The notes below the pieces were generated by a model that was not told the origin of the DNA, did not search any database, and was given only the letters and a program-made list of their open reading frames with translations. A DNA stretch of 64,000 nucleotides from Anaerolineae bacterium (GTDB lineage Bacteria; Chloroflexota; Anaerolineae; Promineifilales; Promineifilaceae). The stretch lies in assembly GCA_030425205.1 (NCBI GenBank), contig JAUIAP010000028.1:19744-83743 (forward strand). The letters run 5' to 3'. Each line of letters opens with the position of its first letter. The stretch's first letter is position 1. A program made the position numbers and the translations under genes. Shown here in pieces: positions 44,264 through 52,909 of the stretch.

Positions 44264-44328
44264 GCCACGAATTCACGAATTTCACGAAAAAAATCACCTA
44301 ATTCGTGTAATTTGTGTCAATTTGTGGC
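44264..44328. repeat. 9-nt-unit hairpin in the 44 kb spacer
   Basis: CCACGAATT-CACGAATTT-CACGAA-type units (44264-44288) face a near-complement (44302-44328, TTCGTG ... GTGGC). The 459-bp spacer 43989-44447 contains nothing else I can support. Confidence 0.65.
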
Positions 44329-44447
44329 AACAAATCAATCACATGCGTAACTCCTGTTATTGACACGCCGTAACCACTGAGTTAGTCCACGTTCTGCAAA
44401 CTATTATCTTCGTAATTTGATTTTAGGCGAATGGCACAGCGGCATAA

Positions 44448-44870
44448 TTATGGGAGGAAAAGTTCAAACGTCTGGGAGGAGGTCGTGATTTGACACGGGC
44501 AATCTAGCGTCATCGGCACGTCGTCCCAGAGCAACTCCTGATTGATCCAGATCTTTAATGCGCCAGCTTGCCATTCGGCCGATATTTCATTCTCGCTCTC
44601 CCGCACATGCGGCCACGTTTGCCAACGCCGTAGCCACTCCCGTTCACCATCCCGCATTTGCCAAATCGCGACGTATCCTGTTGGGTCGATGGCAATGGTA
44701 AAGGGGGATTCCGCCTCGATGGTCAGCCGTGTACCGACCACTCGCACGGTGAATGGCGTTGCGGCAGGGATGAACTGCTGGTCACTCAGTTGGCCCAGCG
44801 GTTGTCGGTCAAACAGGCCGAGCCAAATCAGGAGAATGCTGCTGGCGAGCGCGAGATAAAACAGTTTCAT
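44448..44870 (-). CDS. Small exported protein of unknown function
   Basis: 140 residues. The N-terminus (KLFYLALASSILLIWLGLF) is a signal peptide or membrane anchor. The mature part is rich in Trp and beta-strand pattern (YVAIWQMRDGEREWLRRWQTW, then KIWINQELLWDDV), and contains CPC near the C-terminus. I do not recognise a family. The ATG at 44870 is chosen over an in-frame start at 45008 because the signal peptide begins here and a TACCAT -10-like box lies seven bases upstream. Divergent from the acyltransferase gene 81 bp away, so the two promoters share the intergenic space. Confidence 0.6.
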   Translation of the reverse strand: MKLFYLALASSILLIWLGLFDRQPLGQLSDQQFIPAATPFTVRVVGTRLTIEAESPFTIAIDPTGYVAIWQMRDGEREWLRRWQTWPHVRESENEISAEWQAGALKIWINQELLWDDVPMTLDCPCQITTSSQTFELFLP

Positions 44871-44939
44871 TGCCAATATGGTAGCGTCAACATAAATGAA
44901 ATGCACCGTGTTTTCCAATGCGCTTCCCTCAAACCAAGC

Positions 44940-44952
44940 TATACTCACCTTA
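44940..44952 (+). promoter_or_regulatory. -10 box placed for a leaderless acyltransferase mRNA
   Basis: TATACT (44940-44945) ends six bases before the ATG at 44952; no Shine-Dalgarno sequence is present. Confidence 0.6.
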
Positions 44953-46289
44953 TGCAGGAATACTTTGAACGCCGCCGCATGTCCCGTGTCGATTCGGCAT
45001 GGCTCCACATGGACACGCCCACAAATTTGATGATGATTGTCGGCGTATTGACGTTTGACGAACCGATGGACTGGGACCGCTTACGCACGATTGTGCGCGA
45101 ACGACTGGTCGCTAGATTTGACCGTTTTCGGATGCGCCCAGACAATCGACACAAAAGGGTTGGCACAACCTTTTGGGAGAGCGACCCCAACTTCGATCTT
45201 GAAAACCACATCACGGAAATGCAATTGGCGACAGGGAGCGCAACAAAGCAGCAACTTGAACAGTTTGTTGGGGAGCTGATGAGTCAGTCGTTGGATGCCA
45301 TTCATCCGCTTTGGCATCTCTTCTTTATCGACAACTATGGGGAGGGGTGTGCCGTGGTGGTCAGAATGCACCATGCGTTTGCCGACGGGATCACGCTGGC
45401 ACGGGTCTTGATTTCGCTCACCGATCCCGATGTGGCAGGCGAGCAGTTGCAGGGACTGCCGATTAAGCAGCAAGGGGGGCGCAATTCGCTGCGGGAGGCG
45501 TTGGGTGGCGATGCAGATGCGGATATTTTCGGCCGATTTCTCGACTACTCCCGCATCGCCTCTGACAGCGCGGCCGCCTTCAACAAACTCGTTTTAAGCT
45601 CCAGCGATACGCCCAATCCATTTCGTGGCGCATTGAGTGCCCAAAAGTTGGCAACATGGTCAGAGCCATTCCGTTTGGCTGACGTCAAGCGCGTTGGCGA
45701 ACAGCTTGGCGGCACAATCAACGATGTTTTGCTGACCGCACTAACAGGCGCGTTGCGACGTTATCTGATCGAGGCAAACAGTCTTGTCGAAGAGATTCGC
45801 GTTGCCGTTCCCGTTAATCTGCGGCCGCTCGATGGAGAGATCAAGCTGGGGAATCAATTTGGCCTGATCTTCTTGCCGCTGCCCGTCGGGGAAGCGGATA
45901 TCACCCGCCGTCTCGCCAAACTGCACGCCGCGATGAACCAGATCAAGCGGTCGCCCGAAGCGTTGATTGCCTATGGGCTGTTGGCCCTCATCGGCTCGTT
46001 GCCGCCTGCACTTGAGCGACGGGTCATGAAGATGTTTGCCTCAAAAGCATCGGCCGTTTTCACAAACGTTCCCGGTCCACGCGGGACGATCTATTTGGCT
46101 GGCGTGCCACTGAAAGAGCTGATGTTTTGGGTTCCGCAGTCGGGCGGTTTGGGGTTGGGGATCAGCATCATTAGCTACAACGGCGGGGTGCAGCTTGGGG
46201 TGACGGCCGATGGGAATCTGATCAAAAACCCGCACGAACTGGTGCGGGATTTTGAGATCGAATTTGCTGATTTGTTAGGGAGAGTTTAG
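44952..46289 (+). CDS. Wax ester synthase/diacylglycerol acyltransferase (WS/DGAT) family protein
   Basis: 445 residues starting MQEYFERRRMSRVDSAWLHM, typical of the bifunctional WS/DGAT family that esterifies fatty alcohols or diacylglycerols with acyl-CoA. The catalytic motif HHxxxDG is intact as MHHAFADG (near residue 138). Later conserved segments: GGTINDVLLTALTGALRR and the C-terminal VFTNVPGPRGTIYLAG. This implies neutral-lipid or wax-ester synthesis, though many homologues are uncharacterised. The stop overlaps the stop of the convergent kinase gene by four bases. Confidence 0.9.
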   Translation: MQEYFERRRMSRVDSAWLHMDTPTNLMMIVGVLTFDEPMDWDRLRTIVRERLVARFDRFRMRPDNRHKRVGTTFWESDPNFDLENHITEMQLATGSATKQQLEQFVGELMSQSLDAIHPLWHLFFIDNYGEGCAVVVRMHHAFADGITLARVLISLTDPDVAGEQLQGLPIKQQGGRNSLREALGGDADADIFGRFLDYSRIASDSAAAFNKLVLSSSDTPNPFRGALSAQKLATWSEPFRLADVKRVGEQLGGTINDVLLTALTGALRRYLIEANSLVEEIRVAVPVNLRPLDGEIKLGNQFGLIFLPLPVGEADITRRLAKLHAAMNQIKRSPEALIAYGLLALIGSLPPALERRVMKMFASKASAVFTNVPGPRGTIYLAGVPLKELMFWVPQSGGLGLGISIISYNGGVQLGVTADGNLIKNPHELVRDFEIEFADLLGRV

Positions 46290-48343
46290 CGTGGAATCGT
46301 CATCCACAAAATTGCAAAGACGATAATCGCGACCGTTACGGCAGCCAGCATCAGGATGAGCCATGCGGGAAGTTTCGGCCGAATTTCTAACTCGGAACGC
46401 ACCCGCTTTGTCCCACCCCCCTTCGACCACACCTCAATTTCAAACGGCACGCGCCGCGTCGCTCCCATGAGGGGACGCTTGATGGCCGAGATTTCAAGTT
46501 CACCCGTCTGCTGTTCGCCGGGATGGGCGCGTAGTTTGAGCGTTTCAGGGTTAAATTGAACGGCACTCTCTTGCGTTTCAACACCACTAACCACATAGGT
46601 CGATTGGGCGTTACCCTCGTTGACCACCTGAATCTCGGCAAGACCAACATTCTTCAACGGTTTTGGATTGAGATAGACGTTGTAATCGGCAAACGCCTCG
46701 ATGTTCATCTGGCACGCCGCCGCAACCAACGCTTCTGGGTTTGACATGGGTGTGGCAACGATTTGGAAGGGGTGTGTGCCACTCGATGCGGTGTGATTGC
46801 GCGGTGGCTGCACCGTCATGCGGATAAAGCCACGACCACCCGGCATCAGTTTGAGCAAATCCTGTGAATACGACACCCACTCATGCGGCAGCTTTTCTGC
46901 GCGTAGGCTAACATGTTCAACGATAGGCCCGCGATTGATCAGCATCACCTGAATATTGACGTGGTCACCCGCCATAATTGCGGTTGCAGCAGGGTCAACG
47001 ACGATTTCAATTTCGCCGGGACTGGTCTGCGAGGGGCCATCTTCGATGTCGCTGAGCGGAATCGGCTGATTGTAGTCAACGCGATTGACGGGAACGGGAA
47101 CAGTTTTTTGCCATTGCAGCGAGTAGGGGCCGATACGCAGTTCTGTGTCGGCCGGCCATGTTTCGGCCGAATCTGGCACAAGGCGCATCTTGTCGATAAA
47201 GGAGCCATTCGTACTCGCCAAATCGACCACCTGCCACCCATCGTCATTCCGTTCAATGCGGACATGTTGCCGCGAAACACCCTTATCGGGCAGCGTGATC
47301 TCGTTTTCTTGCCCACGCCCCACCACCATCTCATCACGTGAGAGGTGCATCACACGTGGTGCCTCTCCCGCATGGTAGATCAAGAGTTGGTCAACCGCGT
47401 CGGGCGCGACGACCGTATAGCCAATCGGATCGTGCGAGGACGATTGTTCAAATGACTCACCGGGATGCGAGATCGAGTAGGCGACGCGGCGTAGCGCATC
47501 GGCCAACTGACTGCCCGTTTGGAAGCGGCTGGCTGGATTCTTGGCGATCGCCTGCAAGATCACCGTTTCGACATTCTCGGGCAGGCCGGGACGAATCATG
47601 CGTGGTGACGGTGGAATCTCTTTGACGTGCATGCGAATCGCATCGGTTGGCGATTTGACATTAAATGGCAACTGCCCCGTCGTCACTTGATATAGCACAA
47701 TGCCGAGCGAGTACAGGTCTGAACGCCCGTCTAAATCACGCCCTAAACATTGCTCAGGCGACATATAGCTGAGGGTTCCCATAAATGTCCCCGTCAGCGT
47801 GTGCATCCCACCTTCCAGTAGTTTTGCCAAACCAAAATCGGTGACAACCGCACGCAGTTCTGGATCGCCCTCACGGTCTGGACGCGCCAGTGGTTTGAGC
47901 AGAACGTTGCTAGGCTTGATGTCCCGATGGATGACACCGCGACTGTGCGCATAGTCGAGCGAATCGGCGACCTGTGCGACCAAGCGCAAAACGGTGTCGA
48001 GATTGACCACCTTATTTTTGTCCTGTTGGTGTTTGAGATATTCCCCAAGACTTGGGCCCTCGACATACTCCATCACCATGTGGAGATAGGGCTGACTGCC
48101 AAAGCTATAAAGCTTAACAATCGAGGGGTGATCGAGTCGTGCCGCCGCCTGTGCTTCCTGCATAAAGCGGTTTTGGAACGACTCATGGCTGGCAAGCTGG
48201 CGGTGCATCACTTTTAACACCACCTTGCGTGCCAGTGCCACATCGTAGCCCTGATAGACCGCACCCATATTGCCCTCGCCGAGCAATGCATCGATGCGAT
48301 AACCACCTAGTTCGCGCCCAATCAAATCATCTATGCCGTTCAT
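46286..48343 (-). CDS. Serine/threonine protein kinase with FHA domain and C-terminal membrane segment
   Basis: 685 residues. Kinase domain about 15-285: LLGEGNMGAVYQGYD, VVLKVMHRQ, HRDIKPSNVLL, VTDFGLAKLL, YMSPEQCLG, complete. An FHA phosphothreonine-binding domain follows (about 325-400; MVVGRGQENEIT ... VSRQHVRIE ... STNGSFIDK). Residues about 440-640 hold two beta-rich NEW3/Ig-like domains. One membrane segment (about 658-682) ends the protein. Kinase and FHA in one chain suggest recognition of its own or partner phosphorylation. The ATG at 48343 has AGGAA upstream. Confidence 0.92.
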   Translation of the reverse strand: MNGIDDLIGRELGGYRIDALLGEGNMGAVYQGYDVALARKVVLKVMHRQLASHESFQNRFMQEAQAAARLDHPSIVKLYSFGSQPYLHMVMEYVEGPSLGEYLKHQQDKNKVVNLDTVLRLVAQVADSLDYAHSRGVIHRDIKPSNVLLKPLARPDREGDPELRAVVTDFGLAKLLEGGMHTLTGTFMGTLSYMSPEQCLGRDLDGRSDLYSLGIVLYQVTTGQLPFNVKSPTDAIRMHVKEIPPSPRMIRPGLPENVETVILQAIAKNPASRFQTGSQLADALRRVAYSISHPGESFEQSSSHDPIGYTVVAPDAVDQLLIYHAGEAPRVMHLSRDEMVVGRGQENEITLPDKGVSRQHVRIERNDDGWQVVDLASTNGSFIDKMRLVPDSAETWPADTELRIGPYSLQWQKTVPVPVNRVDYNQPIPLSDIEDGPSQTSPGEIEIVVDPAATAIMAGDHVNIQVMLINRGPIVEHVSLRAEKLPHEWVSYSQDLLKLMPGGRGFIRMTVQPPRNHTASSGTHPFQIVATPMSNPEALVAAACQMNIEAFADYNVYLNPKPLKNVGLAEIQVVNEGNAQSTYVVSGVETQESAVQFNPETLKLRAHPGEQQTGELEISAIKRPLMGATRRVPFEIEVWSKGGGTKRVRSELEIRPKLPAWLILMLAAVTVAIIVFAILWMTIPR

Positions 48344-48460
48344 CGTGTTTTCCTGCGTCGCTATCATACCCTCAAGAGTATAAGAAGAAAAACTTGCAGG
48401 TGTGCTTGCGGTTGCTACAGAGGAAAAACTGGCGTGAAAAAGCCCACAATCGTCGTATGG

Positions 48461-48481
48461 AGGCGTTCGAGATGAACGCCT
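48461..48481. repeat. Hairpin in the divergent 48.4 kb spacer
   Basis: AGGCGTTC-GAGAT-GAACGCCT, a perfect 8-bp stem followed by TTATT, between the divergent FHA-kinase and PfkB genes. Confidence 0.6.
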
Positions 48482-48525
48482 TTATTCGTATCTGTTACGA
48501 ATCCTCATTGCTGGGGTGGGTGTGT

Positions 48526-48541
48526 TAAAATAGGCGGAGTG
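48526..48541 (+). promoter_or_regulatory. -10 box placed for a leaderless PfkB mRNA
   Basis: TAAAAT (48526-48531) ends seven bases before the GTG start codon at 48539. Confidence 0.5.
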
Positions 48542-49387
48542 ATAAATCAATTTGACTATTTAACGATTGGACACGTCAGTCGTGACGTTGTGCCACCCGA
48601 ACTATCGCCATCAGGCTATCAGGTAGGTGGGACGGTGGCATTTTCTGGACGAATTGCACATGCACTCGGCTGCCGGACGGCCGTTTTGACCAGTGCATCG
48701 GCCGATTTTCCCAGCCACACAGCCATCCCAGAATGCACTGTGCGCGTGATCGAATCGGCCGAAACGACCTCCTTCTCCAATATCTATACGCCGCAGGGTC
48801 GCGTGCAAATCGTTCACGCCTTGGCGGGCGCGATCACGCCAGATGATGTGCCGTGCGACTGGCGCAACACGCCGATTGTCCATTTAGGGCCGATTACGCC
48901 GCAAGTTGATCCGCAGTTGGTCTGCACTTTTCCAAATAGCTTGATCGGCATTACGCCGCAGGGCTGGATGCGCGAGTGGGGTGCAGATGGTCAAGTTCGG
49001 CCGATTCCACTCCTGCACGCCGACCTGCTGCTTCCCAACGCCGATGCGGTGATCATCGGCGAGGAAGATTTGGTCAACGCGGCCGAGCTGGCAAAGATGC
49101 GGGCGTTGTCTAAATTGCTGGTGGTCACGCGCAGCGCACGTGGCTGCACGCTCTTTTTTGACGATCAGGTGGTCGATGTGCAGGCACCACATGTCGAAGA
49201 AGTTAACCCAACAGGTGCGGGGGACACATTTGCCACAGCGTTTTTCTATCGCTTGTGGCGGACGAATGGCGATGTGATAAGTTCGGCCGAATTTGCCAAC
49301 AAGATTGCCGCCGCCACCGTTGCACAACCCGATCTGCCAGAAAAAATTATGACCGTTAATCAGATGATGGCGGAGGAACATGCCTAA
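48539..49387 (+). CDS. PfkB/ribokinase-family carbohydrate kinase
   Basis: 282 residues with the ribokinase fold. GYQVGGTVAFSGRIAHALG near residue 23 is the substrate-side Gly motif. NPTGAGDTFATAFFYRLW near residue 225 is the C-terminal signature, with the anion hole and catalytic Asp of GAGD. The substrate (sugar or nucleoside) cannot be inferred. The GTG start lies directly behind a -10 box. Its last eight bases overlap parA, so translation of the partition genes is probably coupled to it. Four octamers lie in this 0.85-kb gene. Confidence 0.88.
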   Translation: MINQFDYLTIGHVSRDVVPPELSPSGYQVGGTVAFSGRIAHALGCRTAVLTSASADFPSHTAIPECTVRVIESAETTSFSNIYTPQGRVQIVHALAGAITPDDVPCDWRNTPIVHLGPITPQVDPQLVCTFPNSLIGITPQGWMREWGADGQVRPIPLLHADLLLPNADAVIIGEEDLVNAAELAKMRALSKLLVVTRSARGCTLFFDDQVVDVQAPHVEEVNPTGAGDTFATAFFYRLWRTNGDVISSAEFANKIAAATVAQPDLPEKIMTVNQMMAEEHA

Positions 49388-50162
49388 AATTTATGCAATT
49401 GCAAACCAAAAAGGGGGCGTGGGCAAAACGACGACCGTCATAAACGTCGCCGCCTACCTTGCTGAGATGGGAATGCGCGTGCTCGTCGTGGATCTCGATC
49501 CACAGGCGAACGCGACCTCCGCATTGGGAATCGATAAGGGGGACGTGGTTCAATCGACTTACGATCTCCTGTTGGAGCGGTCAGATGCTGACACCATCCG
49601 CGTTCAAGTTGCGGAGGCAAAAATCGACATTCTGCCCGCCAATCCTGCGCTGGCAGGTGCAGAAATTGAGCTTGTCAACCAGATGGCACGCGAATATCGC
49701 CTCCAGCGCAATCTCGACCTGATCGATGAGGCGTATGATTACATCTTGATCGACTGTCCACCGAGCTTAGGTCTGCTCACGCTCAACGCGCTGACGGCCG
49801 CGCAAGATGGCGTGATCATTCCCGTCCAGTGTGAATATCTCGCGCTTGAGGGGTTGACACAGCTGGTTAGCACCATCGATCTTGTCAAACAGCATCTCAA
49901 CCGCCGGCTCAAAATTCGCGGATTGGTGCTAACAATGTACGATGGTCGCACAAATTTGAGTCGTGAAGTGGTCAACGAAGTGCGCAAACATTTCAATGGA
50001 CAGGTCTTTCGGGCCATCATTCCGCGCAATGTGCGTCTAAGTGAAGCGCCGAGCTATGGTCAACCGATCAACGTTTACGCGCCTGATTCGACGGGTGCAT
50101 TGGGCTACAAGGTATTATCGGCCGAACTTTTGCAAACAGATAAGATGAAGAACAGGAAATAG
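49380..50162 (+). CDS. parA: Chromosome-partitioning ATPase ParA (Soj)
   Basis: A 260-residue Walker-type ATPase that moves ParB-bound origins. The deviant Walker A KGGVGKTTTVIN (signature Lys present), LVVDLDPQANATSALG, YILIDCPPSLGLLTLNAL and IPRNVRLSEAPSYGQPI are all canonical for chromosomal Soj. The ATG overlaps the end of the PfkB gene. parB follows after 65 bp holding a heptamer hairpin. parAB usually lies near oriC, so this region may be origin-proximal, but no dnaA or parS was seen. Confidence 0.95.
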   Translation: MPKIYAIANQKGGVGKTTTVINVAAYLAEMGMRVLVVDLDPQANATSALGIDKGDVVQSTYDLLLERSDADTIRVQVAEAKIDILPANPALAGAEIELVNQMAREYRLQRNLDLIDEAYDYILIDCPPSLGLLTLNALTAAQDGVIIPVQCEYLALEGLTQLVSTIDLVKQHLNRRLKIRGLVLTMYDGRTNLSREVVNEVRKHFNGQVFRAIIPRNVRLSEAPSYGQPINVYAPDSTGALGYKVLSAELLQTDKMKNRK

Positions 50163-50227
50163 TGAGTAGTGGTGGGTGATTAGTAAAACTGCTAACCACT
50201 AACCACTAGCTACTAGCCACTAGCCAA
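50160..50227. repeat. Heptamer-unit hairpin between parA and parB
   Basis: GCTAACC, ACTAACC, ACTAGCT, ACTAGCC, ACTAGCC: five consecutive 7-nt units (50192-50225). They are preceded by a partly complementary TAGTGAGTAGTGGTGGGTGATTAGT-like arm split across the parA stop codon. It fills the whole spacer up to the parB ATG. Confidence 0.75.
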
Positions 50228-51136
50228 ATGACAAAAAAGAAATCTCAAGGACTTGGTAAAGGACTCGGCGCGTTGATTCGGCCGATGGATGACGAAACGG
50301 GCGCACCGCTTGAAACGATGGAAGGGAGCGGGCTGAAGATGGTCGTGCTGAAGGAAATTCGGCCGAATCCCCACCAGCCGCGCACCGAATTTGATGAGGA
50401 AGCATTGCATGAACTCGCAGACTCGATCCGCGAACATGGCCTCATCCAGCCGCTCATCGTCAACCAAGTCAGCCAAAACGATTACCACCTCATCGCGGGT
50501 GAGCGTCGCTGGCGTGCCAGTCAGATCGCGGGCTTGAAAGCTGTTCCCGCCGTCGTCAAGAATGATGTTACGGCGTTGGAAATGCTCGAACTCGCTATCA
50601 TCGAGAACGTCCAGCGTGAAGACCTCAACGCACTTGAAGAGGGGCTTGCCTATAAGCAGTTGATCGATGAATTTGGCTTCACACAGGCACAAGTGGCGAA
50701 ACGGATGGGCAAGGGTCGGCCGACGATTGCCAACATGATCCGTCTGCTCGATCTGCCAGAGCGCGTACAGGAAGCGGTCATTAACGATGAAATCAGTACC
50801 GGCCACGCCCGCGCCCTGCTGCGACTCGACAGTGAAGATGAGCGCACCGCCGTCATGTACGACATTATCAAATTCGGACTCAATGTGCGTCAAGTCGAAG
50901 AGATCGTTCGCAAACGTGCCGAAAAGCTTGCCCCCAAGAAGAAGCCGCGTGTTTTGTTGCCACCTGAATTGGAAGATGTCGAGCGGCAATTTGGCGAAAA
51001 GTTTGCCACGCGCGTCAACATCGAAAAGACCCGCGAGGGAGGTAAGGTCGTCATCCACTACTATTCGGACGAGCAGTTGAACTACATCTACGATCAAATC
51101 GTCGCCGAACAAGAAGCCGCTGCAACCAACGACTGA
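50228..51136 (+). CDS. parB: Chromosome-partitioning protein ParB (Spo0J)
   Basis: A 302-residue CTP-dependent DNA clamp that binds parS. Typical N-terminus (KKKSQGLGKGLGALI), ParB/Srx CTPase domain with the box LIAGERRWRASQIAGL (near residue 88), helix-turn-helix segment (FTQAQVAKRMGKGRPTIANMIRLL) and C-terminal dimerisation region. Three octamers are within the gene, two of them read as Arg-Pro. No SD is obvious because the repeat directly precedes the ATG, so translation may be coupled to parA or leaderless. Confidence 0.94.
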   Translation: MTKKKSQGLGKGLGALIRPMDDETGAPLETMEGSGLKMVVLKEIRPNPHQPRTEFDEEALHELADSIREHGLIQPLIVNQVSQNDYHLIAGERRWRASQIAGLKAVPAVVKNDVTALEMLELAIIENVQREDLNALEEGLAYKQLIDEFGFTQAQVAKRMGKGRPTIANMIRLLDLPERVQEAVINDEISTGHARALLRLDSEDERTAVMYDIIKFGLNVRQVEEIVRKRAEKLAPKKKPRVLLPPELEDVERQFGEKFATRVNIEKTREGGKVVIHYYSDEQLNYIYDQIVAEQEAAATND

Positions 51137-51143
51137 GCTAGTT

Positions 51144-52736
51144 ATGAACACCCTACTGACAAACGGAAAATTCTACACGATGGACGCGGCACGCCCGACC
51201 GCCAGCGCGTTGGCGATTCGAGATGAAAGAATTGAGGCGATCGGCGACGAGCGCACGCTGCGTCTCCTGCTGGGCGGCAACTACGAGACGATCGATCTCG
51301 GCGGTCGTTGCGTCGTGCCGGGATTGGTCGATGCCCACGCACATTTCGAGAATTTTTCGCTCGCATTGCAGCGCGTCAATCTGGACGAGGCGACTTCGTT
51401 GGGCGAGGTGTTACAGCGGATTGAAGATGCGGCCGAGACGCTGCAAGAAGGCGAATGGCTGCAAGGGTGGGGCTGGGCGCAAGATAGTTGGGACAGACGT
51501 CAATTTCCAACAGCGCAACAGCTTGATGCCGTCGTGCCACATAATCCCGTCTTTCTGCGCCACAAGAGTGGCCATGCGGGTTGGGTCAACACACGGGCAT
51601 TGAGAATCGGCCGAATTGATGTCGGCACAAGCGATCCTGACGGTGGCAGCATTGAGCGCGATGAGTTTGGTAAGGCAACGGGTATCCTGCTTGAGGCACC
51701 CGCGATGAATCTCGTTGCTCAACATATTCCAGCGGCAACTGAGGAACAGCTTATCGAGGCGATGCGTGCGGGGCAGCAATACTGCTGGGAAGCGGGGTTG
51801 ACTGGCATCCACGACTTTGACGGGCGCGCCTGTTTTCAAGCCCTTCAAACGCTTAACAAGAATGGTGATCTCGGGCTGCGTTTTGTCAAGAACATCCCCG
51901 CTGCACTGGTTGAACACGCTGTCGGCGTGGGCTTGCGCTCTGGATTTGGGGACGACTGGTTGCGGATTGGCGGCATCAAGATGTTTGCAGATGGTGCACT
52001 CGGCCCACGTACTGCGCTGATGATCAGACCGTATGAAGGGGAGCCGCACAATCGCGGGATCGCCGTGTTGGAAAAAGAAGAGATGATGCGCGTGGCCCAT
52101 CTCGCCTACCCCAACCAGCTTAGCCTGACGACGCACGCCATCGGTGACCAAGCGGTACACGATGTGCTGGATGTTTACGAATCGGTTCGCAACGCCAACT
52201 ATGCAAGCAAGCCACATACACCTAATCGCATTGAGCATGTGCAGCTGATCCATCCCGCTGACAAGGGGCGGCTGGCGCAGTTAGGTGTGGTTGCCTCGAT
52301 GCAGCCAATCCATGCGACTTCAGATTACCAAATGGCAGACCGCTATTGGGGCGAACGCGCCAAACTCAGCTATGCGATTAAGACAATGCGCGATTCAGGC
52401 GCATTGGTCGTCTTTGGATCGGATGCGCCGATTGAAAAGATCGATCCGCTACCCGGCATTCATGCGGCCGTGACACGCCAACGCGCCAACAACTTGCCCG
52501 CAGGCGGCTGGTATCCCGAGCAACGCTTCACAATGCATGAGGCGATCTACGCCTTCACGATGGCGGCGGCAATCACGGCTGGGCAGCAAGATCGACAAGG
52601 TTCAATTACAGCAGGTAAACTCGCCGACTTGACGATTTTTGATGAGGATATCTTTGCGGTTGCAGGAAATGAGCTGCTGGAGATTGGGATAGCGGGGACG
52701 ATGGTCGGGGGGCAGTTTAAGCATCGCACCTTCTAA
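51144..52736 (+). CDS. Amidohydrolase family 3 protein (YtcJ-like)
   Basis: 530 residues of the metal-dependent amidohydrolase superfamily. LTNGKFYTMDAARPTASALA is the N-terminal composite-domain strand, VVPGLVDAHAHFENFSLAL holds the first metal His-x-His, and LSLTTHAIGDQAVHDVLD, NRIEHVQLIHPADK and VVFGSDAPIEKIDPL supply the remaining metal and catalytic residues. Substrate unknown; relatives hydrolyse N-substituted amides or formamides. It starts seven bases after parB, so it is in the same transcript, a recurrent but unexplained arrangement. Confidence 0.88.
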   Translation: MNTLLTNGKFYTMDAARPTASALAIRDERIEAIGDERTLRLLLGGNYETIDLGGRCVVPGLVDAHAHFENFSLALQRVNLDEATSLGEVLQRIEDAAETLQEGEWLQGWGWAQDSWDRRQFPTAQQLDAVVPHNPVFLRHKSGHAGWVNTRALRIGRIDVGTSDPDGGSIERDEFGKATGILLEAPAMNLVAQHIPAATEEQLIEAMRAGQQYCWEAGLTGIHDFDGRACFQALQTLNKNGDLGLRFVKNIPAALVEHAVGVGLRSGFGDDWLRIGGIKMFADGALGPRTALMIRPYEGEPHNRGIAVLEKEEMMRVAHLAYPNQLSLTTHAIGDQAVHDVLDVYESVRNANYASKPHTPNRIEHVQLIHPADKGRLAQLGVVASMQPIHATSDYQMADRYWGERAKLSYAIKTMRDSGALVVFGSDAPIEKIDPLPGIHAAVTRQRANNLPAGGWYPEQRFTMHEAIYAFTMAAAITAGQQDRQGSITAGKLADLTIFDEDIFAVAGNELLEIGIAGTMVGGQFKHRTF

Positions 52737-52777
52737 AGGGAATGCAACTGGGTTGGTCACGCGCATATTAACGACAA

Positions 52778-52802
52778 AACCTCTTGCCTATAACAAGAGG
52801 TT
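52778..52802. terminator. Hairpin terminator between the amidohydrolase and exported-protein genes
   Basis: AACCTCTTG (52778-52786), 7-nt loop, CAAGAGGTT (52794-52802). The minus-strand side is followed by TTTTG, so it best serves the leftward gene, with weaker use for the amidohydrolase. The stem core matches the metK riboswitch terminator. Confidence 0.75.
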
Positions 52803-52909
52803 CTGTGTTCTAAGTTATACAGCCAGCCAGGCAGAGTAACTTGCCACAATCGTAGTACATCTGTACCTACATATCTACCGTTCTCAGGAAAATATAACCA
52901 AACCGTAAC

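Noticed and set aside
44264..44328. CRISPR-like direct repeats
   Set aside because: Units are 9 nt, degenerate and inverted, without spacers; no cas genes in the window.
48229..48528. 99-codon plus ORF across the divergent 48.4 kb spacer
   Set aside because: Overlaps the 5' end of the FHA-kinase gene antisense and reads through a hairpin; composition is not protein-like.
49380..51136. parS site near parAB
   Set aside because: No GTTTCAC/GTGAAAC palindrome seen; TGTTTCGGG hairpins elsewhere differ from the parS consensus.
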